Origin: an uncultured Planctomycetaceae bacterium
GTDB lineage: Bacteria; Planctomycetota; Phycisphaerae; UBA1845; UTPLA1
DNA length: 6,619 nucleotides
Assembly: GCA_938008425.1 (NCBI GenBank)
Contig: CALLKH010000238.1
Coordinates: 1-6,619, forward strand
Direction of reading: 5' to 3'
The position numbers and the translations under genes are program-made. Positions 1 to 4,655 of this stretch are shown here, one piece after another (positions within the stretch are counted from its first letter, which is position 1; each line of letters starts with the position of its first letter). The notes below the pieces were generated by a model. That model saw only the letters and a list, made by a program, of their open reading frames with translations. It had not been told where the DNA came from and made no database searches.

Positions 1-2609
1 CCGCTGAAGACCCGACCTTCTTTCCCGAATTCGCCGACGAGATCGAATCTGATCGAAAGCCGCGATTCCAGACCGGCGGCAACCTGCTCATCAAGAATGC
101 CACGCTTCTGACGCTCACCCACGGCGACCTCGTCGAGACCGATCTGCTGGTTCGCGACGGCCGCATCGCCGCAATCGGCGGCAATCTCACCGCGCCGGCG
201 GATGTCACCACGATCGACCTCCGCGGCTACTTCGTCACGCCCGGCCTGATCGATCCGCACTCGCACATGTGCTCCAATGGCGGCCTCAACGAATGGTCGC
301 TCTCGGCGACGCCCGAGGTGCGCGTGGCCGACGTGGTCAGCTCGAAGGATGTGAGCGCGTTCCGGGCGCTGGCCGGCGGCGTGACCATGGTTCACACCAT
401 GCACGGCTCCGCCAACACCATCGGCGGCCAGAACGTCGTACTGCGCATGAAATACGGCAAGCCCGCCTCGGAGTGGCGATTCCAGGAAGCGCCGACGACG
501 GTCAAGTTCGCACTCGGCGAGAATGTAAAGCAGTCCAACAACGACCGCCGCGGCACGCGGTTCCCGAATTCGCGCATGGGCGTCGAGGCCGTGTTCAACC
601 GCAGCTTCGATCGCGCGATCGAATACGAGAAGGCGTGGAGCGACTACGAACGCGACAAGAAGCTCGGCAAGGACCCGCGGCCGTTGCGCCGCGATCTTCG
701 CCTCGAAACGCTCTGCAACATCCGCAACGGCCTCATCTGGGTGCACTGCCACTGCTACCGCGCCGATGAAATCCTCCGGCTCATGACAATGGCCGAGACC
801 TACGGCTTCCGCGTCGCGGTGTTGCAGCACATTCTCGAGGGCTACCGCGTCATCCCCGAAATCTTCCGCCACGGCGCATCGGCCTCGACCTTCTCCGACT
901 GGTGGGCCTACAAGATCGAGGCCTTCGACGCCACGCCCTTCAATGCGTCGCGACTTTCACAGGGCGGCGTGGTGACCACGATCAACTCCGACTCGGCCGA
1001 GGTCATTCGCCACCTGAATCTCGAAGCCGCCAAGTCCATGCGCTTCGGCGGGCTCAGCGCCAACGACGCTCTGAAGCTCTGCACGCTCAACGGCGCGATT
1101 CAGCTCGGCGTCGACAAGCACGTCGGTTCACTCGAAGTCGGCAAGATCGCCGACCTCGCCATCTTCGACGGCCACCCGCTCGACACCTTCTCCAAGTGCG
1201 TGATGACGACGATCGACGGCGAAGTCTATTTCCAGCATCCGGCGTTTGAGCCGACGCTGCCCGCGACGCCGCTCGCCGGGAAAACGTTCGTCGCGCCGGC
1301 TTCGCCGATCGACGTCAAGCTCTCAGACACCGGCGAATACTGGATTCGAGGCGGCACGATTCACCCGATCGACGCCGCGGCGATCGCAGACGGCGTGGTC
1401 GTCGTGAAGGATGGTCGAATCGCGGCCGTGGGAAAGAGCGTCAACCAGACGCCCGGCGCCGGCGCGGTCACGATCGACGCGACGGGCCGCCACGTCTATC
1501 CCGGCCTGATCTGCGCCGGCGTGTCGCTCGGTCTGATGGAAATCGAATCCGTGGCGGGAACGATCGACGCGAACGACATCGCGCGGTTCCAGCCCGATCT
1601 GCTCACGCTCTCCGGCTACAACCCGTTCTCGTCGCTGATCGGCGTTACGCGGACCGAGGGCGTCACGAGCGCGCTGGTCATCGCCGGCGGCGGCGTGGTG
1701 CAGAGCCGCGCGGGGATCGTTCAACTCGACGGCTGGAGCATGCCCGAGGCGCGGCTCGAGGCGCCGGAATCACTCTTCGTCAGCCTGCCGACGAAATCGA
1801 CGCAAAAACCGTGGTGGATGGACGAGAAGGACTTTGAGAAGCGAAGCAGGGAGTATGGCAAGTCGCTCGCCGAGGTCGAGGAGTTCTTCCGCATGGCGCG
1901 GCTGTATGCCTTGATGAAGGCACAGGCGGCCGACGGCAAGTCCGATGCGCCAAAGCACGACCGCCGGCTGGAGGCGATGCAGCCGTACATTCACCGTGAA
2001 CGGCCGATTTTCTTCCGGGCGAACAGCTACAAGGAGATGCGCGAGGCCCTTCGATTCGCTGACAAGTACGAACTGACGCCGGTCATCTTCGGCGGCCGCG
2101 AGGCATGGAAGATCGCCGATGAGCTGGCGAAGCGCCGCGTCGACGTTGTCATCACGCGGTCGATGGCGGGGCTCGGAAGCAACTTCGAGCCGTGGCAGAG
2201 CGTGTATGAGAACGCGGCGGTGCTGCATCGCCACGGCGTACGATTCTGCTTCACCGTGGGCGAACCGAGCCTGACCAAGCAGCTCGGCATCGAGGCCGGC
2301 ATGGCCGTCGCGCACGGGCTCGAGGCGTCGCAGGCGATCAGCGCCATCACGCTCGACGCCGCGAAGATTCTCGGCATTGACGACAAGCTCGGGTCGATCA
2401 CCACCGGCAAGATCGCCGATCTCATCATCACCACCGACTCGCCGCTCCAGGCGTCCAACTGCGTCGTCGCCGAGTTCATCAACGGCCGGCCGGTCGATCT
2501 CGCCAACAAGCACACGCTGCATGACGACCTTTTCCTCAGTCGACCCAGGCCGAACCTGTCGCCGGCAAACGAGGGCCTCAAAGGTCCGCCGCCGATGCGG
2601 GTGCCGTAG
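1..2609 (+). CDS. Tandem (two-module) amidohydrolase, 5' truncated by the window edge
   Basis: The reading frame is open from the left edge (first full codon at base 3) to the TAG at 2607-2609, giving 868 visible residues; the start, and any signal peptide, lies upstream. The ATG at 267 is internal, because the beta-sandwich strand and the first metal motif precede it. Residues are numbered from base 3. Module 1 (about 28-415) has LLIKNATLL, DGRIAAIGG and PGLIDPHSH (metal HxH at 86-88), candidate bridging Lys168 in VKFALGE, HCH at 248-250, His276 in QHILEGYR, Asp330 in NSDSAE, and the closing VGKIADLAIFDG strand. Module 2 (about 445-833) repeats the architecture (DGRIAAVGK, PGLI, GKIADLIIT) but lacks all these ligands. 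A proline-rich tail ends the protein. The family hydrolyses C-N bonds in cyclic amides, dipeptides or imidazolone-like substrates; the substrate cannot be told here. The closest resemblance is to imidazolonepropionase-like amidohydrolases. Fold assignment is firm, function is not. Confidence 0.93.
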   Translation, partial: AEDPTFFPEFADEIESDRKPRFQTGGNLLIKNATLLTLTHGDLVETDLLVRDGRIAAIGGNLTAPADVTTIDLRGYFVTPGLIDPHSHMCSNGGLNEWSLSATPEVRVADVVSSKDVSAFRALAGGVTMVHTMHGSANTIGGQNVVLRMKYGKPASEWRFQEAPTTVKFALGENVKQSNNDRRGTRFPNSRMGVEAVFNRSFDRAIEYEKAWSDYERDKKLGKDPRPLRRDLRLETLCNIRNGLIWVHCHCYRADEILRLMTMAETYGFRVAVLQHILEGYRVIPEIFRHGASASTFSDWWAYKIEAFDATPFNASRLSQGGVVTTINSDSAEVIRHLNLEAAKSMRFGGLSANDALKLCTLNGAIQLGVDKHVGSLEVGKIADLAIFDGHPLDTFSKCVMTTIDGEVYFQHPAFEPTLPATPLAGKTFVAPASPIDVKLSDTGEYWIRGGTIHPIDAAAIADGVVVVKDGRIAAVGKSVNQTPGAGAVTIDATGRHVYPGLICAGVSLGLMEIESVAGTIDANDIARFQPDLLTLSGYNPFSSLIGVTRTEGVTSALVIAGGGVVQSRAGIVQLDGWSMPEARLEAPESLFVSLPTKSTQKPWWMDEKDFEKRSREYGKSLAEVEEFFRMARLYALMKAQAADGKSDAPKHDRRLEAMQPYIHRERPIFFRANSYKEMREALRFADKYELTPVIFGGREAWKIADELAKRRVDVVITRSMAGLGSNFEPWQSVYENAAVLHRHGVRFCFTVGEPSLTKQLGIEAGMAVAHGLEASQAISAITLDAAKILGIDDKLGSITTGKIADLIITTDSPLQASNCVVAEFINGRPVDLANKHTLHDDLFLSRPRPNLSPANEGLKGPPPMRVP

Positions 2610-2653
2610 TCTCGGGAGTGCGCCCCAGCCGCGGCAGCGGCGACAGAATGTAG

Positions 2654-2673
2654 CCCCCGGCGCGAGCCGGGGG
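2654..2673. repeat. Perfect 8-bp GC hairpin with GCGA loop
   Basis: CCCCCGGC pairs perfectly with GCCGGGGG around the tetraloop GCGA (2662-2665), a GNRA-type loop when read on the plus strand. It lies 44 bases after the amidohydrolase stop. The following bases are TAAACGG rather than a T-run, so it is not a classical intrinsic terminator for that gene, though it could protect the transcript's 3' end. It closely resembles the hairpin of the pnp terminator. Confidence 0.65.
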
Positions 2674-2690
2674 TAAACGGACGAGCGAAC

Positions 2691-2755
2691 AAAAAGCCCC
2701 GGAGGGGCGAAAGAGCGGGTCCTTATCGCGGCCCTCTTTCGCCCCTCCCGGGGCT
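2691..2755 (-). terminator. Probable intrinsic terminator of the kinase-LOG unit, formed by a long palindrome
   Basis: The arms 2695-2715 and 2734-2755 pair over 21 bp, with one bulged C at 2747 and an 18-base apical loop. Read on the minus strand, the stem ends in GGGGCT and runs straight into TTTTTG (plus-strand A-run at 2691-2695), as expected for Rho-independent termination. It is 123 bases beyond the LOG stop codon. On the plus strand the stem is followed by ATGACAC with no T-run, so termination should favour the minus strand. The long two-part stem also fits a dispersed palindromic repeat that happens to act as a terminator. Confidence 0.6.
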
Positions 2756-2808
2756 ATGACACTCTCGCCCTGCCTTCCCACGCCTTGCGACGCGGGCTAC
2801 ATTCTTGC

Positions 2809-2823
2809 GCCCCTGTACGGGGC
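2809..2823. repeat. Short GC hairpin unit (GCCCC-TGTAC-GGGGC)
   Basis: A 5-bp perfect stem with a 5-base loop sits between the inverted-repeat arm at 2805 and the LOG stop. Its CGCCCCT...CGGGGCT core matches the right arm of the neighbouring long palindrome (2740-2755), so the two look like copies of one module. A second 5-bp hairpin, ACGCC-ATTTC-GGCGT, follows at 2831-2845. Neither has a T-run. The remaining bases up to 2878 show nothing I can name. Confidence 0.45.
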
Positions 2824-2878
2824 TGGTGCTACGCCATTTCGGCGTGTCGGCTTATGAATCCCGCGCACTCCATCACAG

Positions 2879-3664
2879 TCACTCCGGATAATGCCCGCCG
2901 TTCTTTCGCTTGCGCTTCGGCGGCTTGCCGAATCGCAGGCCTTCGCCGGATATACGCTCCTCGACGGGCATTTTGAACTCCTCATGCGGAGACTGCTGCC
3001 GCAGCTTCGGCATCGCGTCTGCGACATTGGCGTGAATATGGGCAACCGCTTCGTCAATATCATCGGTGACCAGAAAGAGGTCCAAGTCTTCCGGCGAGAT
3101 CGACGCGTACTGCTCCAGCAGCGTCTTCTTGAAGAACTCCACCATCGGCGTCCAGAACTTCGAATCGTAAAGTACCACCGGATATTTCGGACTCTTGCCC
3201 GTCTGGATCAGCGTCATCGCCTCGAAGAATTCATCCAGCGTGCCGAAGCCGCCCGGAAAGCACACGAGCCCGAGCGCATACTTGACGAACATCACCTTGC
3301 GCACGAAGAAGTAATGAAACTCCACGCCGACGGTCTGGTAGGGATTGGCCTCCTGCTCGTGCGGCAGGGTGATGTTCAGGCCGATCGACATGCCCTTCGC
3401 GTCAAACGCCCCCTTGTTGGCCGCCTCCATGATGCCCGGGCCGCCACCGGTGATGACGCCGAAGCCGGCCTGCACCAGCTTGGCGCCCAGCGTCACCGCC
3501 GCGTCATACGTCGGCGTGCCCGGCTTCGTTCGGGCCGACCCGAAGACCGCGACCGCCTTGCCGACCTGGCTCATCGTCTCGAAGCCATCGACGAATTCCG
3601 CCATGATGCGGAACATACGCCAGGTTTCCTCGGATGGATTGCGATGAATCGGTGTCTCAGCCAT
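2879..3664 (-). CDS. LOG-family (TIGR00730-type) Rossmann-fold protein, probable nucleoside 5'-monophosphate phosphoribohydrolase
   Basis: The 261-residue protein has the LOG hallmarks in order: FGSAR (41-45), the nucleotide-binding GGGPGIMEAANKG (73-85), the FFVRKVMF helix with Arg122 and Lys123, and PGGFGTLDE (137-145) with its catalytic Glu. Characterised relatives cleave the N-glycosidic bond of nucleoside monophosphates: cytokinin ribotides for plant LOG, purine or pyrimidine monophosphates for bacterial relatives. The true substrate here is unknown, and 'lysine decarboxylase' labels on such proteins are historical errors. The N-terminal stretch EETWRMFRIMAEFVDGFETM marks the longer bacterial subtype; the C-terminal tail after residue 220 is extended and basic (PPKRKRK, 248-254). 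I chose the ATG at 3664 because GGAAGGA (3671-3677) lies 6 bases ahead. An in-frame GTG at 3712 would add 16 residues but has a weaker ribosome site. There is no signal peptide or membrane segment, so it should be cytoplasmic. Confidence 0.9.
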   Translation of the reverse strand: MAETPIHRNPSEETWRMFRIMAEFVDGFETMSQVGKAVAVFGSARTKPGTPTYDAAVTLGAKLVQAGFGVITGGGPGIMEAANKGAFDAKGMSIGLNITLPHEQEANPYQTVGVEFHYFFVRKVMFVKYALGLVCFPGGFGTLDEFFEAMTLIQTGKSPKYPVVLYDSKFWTPMVEFFKKTLLEQYASISPEDLDLFLVTDDIDEAVAHIHANVADAMPKLRQQSPHEEFKMPVEERISGEGLRFGKPPKRKRKNGGHYPE

Positions 3665-3670
3665 GTCATA

Positions 3671-3677
3671 TCCTTCC
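3671..3677 (-). promoter_or_regulatory. Shine-Dalgarno site deciding the LOG start
   Basis: On the minus strand GGAAGGA lies 6 bases before the ATG at 3664-3662. This is a good match to the anti-Shine-Dalgarno sequence at good spacing. It favours this start over the upstream GTG at 3712-3710, which is preceded only by a partial AGGG. Confidence 0.65.
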
Positions 3678-3715
3678 AGAACGCTCAACCGCCCGCGAAG
3701 GGGGCGATGCACTTG

Positions 3716-4513
3716 TCAGCCCTGTGAATCCGCAAGGCGCGGCAGATCGATCGAAAACCGCGTCCCCTTGCCCACCTCCGACGCCACCGAGACCTGCCCG
3801 CCGTGTTCGCGGACGATCTGCCGCGTCATCGTCAGGCCGAGCCCGGTGCCGCCTTTCCTGGTGGAATAATACGCCTCAAAAATTCGCTGCAACTGTTCGG
3901 GCGACATGCCCGAACCCGTGTCGATGATGTTCACGCGTGCGGTCGAATCACTTTCAGCGCAAACGACGATCTCCAGTCGCCCGCCCTCAGGCATGGCGTT
4001 CTGGGCGTTCAGCATCACGTTCAAGAGCGCCTGCTTGATGAGCGAAACGTCCAGTCGGCAGAGAAGCGGCTCGTCGCAGAGCGTCACCGTCATTTCGACG
4101 CCCGATCCATCCGCCAATGGCCGAAAGAACTCCGCCATCTCGCCGACGACCTGGTTCAGATCGCACGTCTCGGCCTTGAGCTCGCGCCGGCGAACGAATT
4201 GCAGAAAGTCCTCCAGGATCGACTCGAGCCGGCGCGTCTCCTTGAGAAGCGTCGCGACGCGGCGGCGACTGCGCCTCGGCAGATCGGATGCCACGCCCTC
4301 GCCGGACCCCACCACTTCGCCGTCGCGCGATTCAAGCTCGCCCCAGTCCTCGTCGAGCAGTTGCAGATTCATCCGCAGCGTGGAGAGCGCGTTGCGAATC
4401 TCGTGCGCCAATCCGCCGGCGGCCGTGGCGAGCTCGATGAGCGCATCGGCGCCGGCCGGCGCGCTCACCGGTGGTTCGATCTTGACTGAAGTATCCGCAT
4501 TCTGATCTGGCAC
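3716..4513 (-). CDS. Soluble two-component sensor histidine kinase without an input domain
   Basis: This 265-residue kinase consists of a HisKA dimerisation/phosphotransfer domain and an HATPase_c domain, similar in layout to the NtrB/AtoS-type core. The H-box GGLAHEIRN carries the phospho-acceptor His37. The N-box is LLNVMLNAQNAM (163-174), G1 is DTGSGM (198-203), the F-box is IFEAYYS (211-217) and G2 is GGTGLGL (221-227). All ATP-site motifs are intact, so it should autophosphorylate. The usual proline after HEIRN is Ala42, and about 25 polar residues (58-82) extend the hairpin between the two phosphotransfer helices. Only about 30 residues precede the H-box, with no PAS, GAF or transmembrane segment; a partner protein must supply the signal, or one is sensed through the core. 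No response regulator gene is visible. The GTG start at 4513 is chosen because AGGAA (4522-4526) lies 8 bases ahead and no ATG occurs before residue 48. It ends 51 bases before the LOG gene, suggesting one transcript. Confidence 0.9.
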   Translation of the reverse strand: MPDQNADTSVKIEPPVSAPAGADALIELATAAGGLAHEIRNALSTLRMNLQLLDEDWGELESRDGEVVGSGEGVASDLPRRSRRRVATLLKETRRLESILEDFLQFVRRRELKAETCDLNQVVGEMAEFFRPLADGSGVEMTVTLCDEPLLCRLDVSLIKQALLNVMLNAQNAMPEGGRLEIVVCAESDSTARVNIIDTGSGMSPEQLQRIFEAYYSTRKGGTGLGLTMTRQIVREHGGQVSVASEVGKGTRFSIDLPRLADSQG

Positions 4514-4521
4514 TGTCGGGC

Positions 4522-4526
4522 TTCCT
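4522..4526 (-). promoter_or_regulatory. Ribosome-binding site supporting a GTG start for the kinase
   Basis: AGGAA on the minus strand lies 8 bases before the GTG at 4513-4511. It is a modest Shine-Dalgarno match, but it is the only site near any candidate start before the essential H-box. Confidence 0.45.
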
Positions 4527-4572
4527 GTTCGCCGGCTGTGCGCGGGCGTGTTCGCCGCATTCTACCAGTCTA

Positions 4573-4602
4573 ATAAAAAACCCCCCGCTCGCGCGGGGGG
4601 TT
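4573..4602 (-). terminator. Rho-independent terminator of pnp
   Basis: On the minus strand a perfect 8-bp stem (CCCCCCGC / GCGGGGGG, 4581-4600) closes on a GCGA tetraloop. An outer AA/TT extends it to 10 bp, and TTTTTTATTA follows immediately. It begins 53 bases after the pnp stop codon and lies upstream of the kinase gene. This is a textbook intrinsic terminator, so most pnp transcripts should end here and kinase-LOG probably has its own promoter. The other strand has only TTCTTT after the stem, giving weak activity at best and no gene to serve there. Confidence 0.9.
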
Positions 4603-4622
4603 CTTTGATTCCTAGGACAAAT

Positions 4623-4641
4623 CGGGAAAGTGTGTTTCCCG
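4623..4641. other. Perfect 7-bp hairpin in the pnp 3' untranslated region
   Basis: CGGGAAA (4623-4629) pairs perfectly with TTTCCCG (4635-4641) around a 5-base loop. It lies 14 bases after the pnp stop and 20 bases before the terminator stem. No T-run follows it on either strand. It may be a 3'-end stabiliser of the pnp message or chance. Confidence 0.4.
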
Positions 4642-4655
4642 TGGCGACCATCCCC

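Larger units (their letters stand above)
2645..2805. repeat. Palindrome mosaic bounded by an imperfect inverted repeat
   Basis: This stretch fills most of the non-coding gap between two convergent genes. AGAATGTAGCCC at 2645-2656 recurs as its exact reverse complement GGGCTACATTCT at 2794-2805. Extending inward to 2663 and 2787, the arms match at 17 of 19 positions. Between the arms lie a perfect 8-bp hairpin (2654-2673) and a long stem (2695-2755). A related CGCCCCT-n-CGGGGCT unit lies at 2740-2755 and again just outside, at 2808-2824. No coding potential is convincing in the gap. Such clusters resemble dispersed intergenic palindromes that I associate with planctomycete genomes. That link is from memory, and copy number cannot be judged from one window. 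Confidence 0.6.

Noticed and set aside
267..269. ATG as start of the amidohydrolase
   Set aside because: The same frame is open to the left edge and encodes the beta-sandwich strand and PGLIDPHSH directly before this Met. Starting here would remove the first metal-binding HxH.
27..572. Near-identical TTCCCGAATTCGC stretches near 24 and 561
   Set aside because: Both lie in coding sequence, in the same frame only by virtue of similar Pro-Glu/Asn-Phe/Ser codons. A single short match in GC-rich coding DNA is not meaningful.
1770..2692. Overlapping minus-strand open frames (250 and 221 codons) opposite the amidohydrolase C-terminus
   Set aside because: Both are antisense to the well-conserved second module and low in complexity (Arg, Ala, Asp or Ser rich). 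The second one also runs through the intergenic hairpins.
2610..2878. CRISPR array or small-RNA gene in the palindrome-rich gap
   Set aside because: There are no regularly spaced direct repeats with unique spacers, and no convincing promoter for an independent RNA. Inverted-repeat structure explains the signal better.
2891..3727. 278-codon plus-strand open frame opposite the LOG gene
   Set aside because: It mirrors the LOG gene almost exactly, is Arg/Leu/His-rich with no domain, and conflicts with the clear LOG motifs on the other strand.
4559..4564. TAGAAT on the minus strand as a -10 box for the kinase-LOG unit
   Set aside because: The position is sensible, just after the pnp terminator. 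But about 17 bases upstream there is only the G-run of the terminator stem and no -35-like hexamer, so one hexamer is too little evidence.
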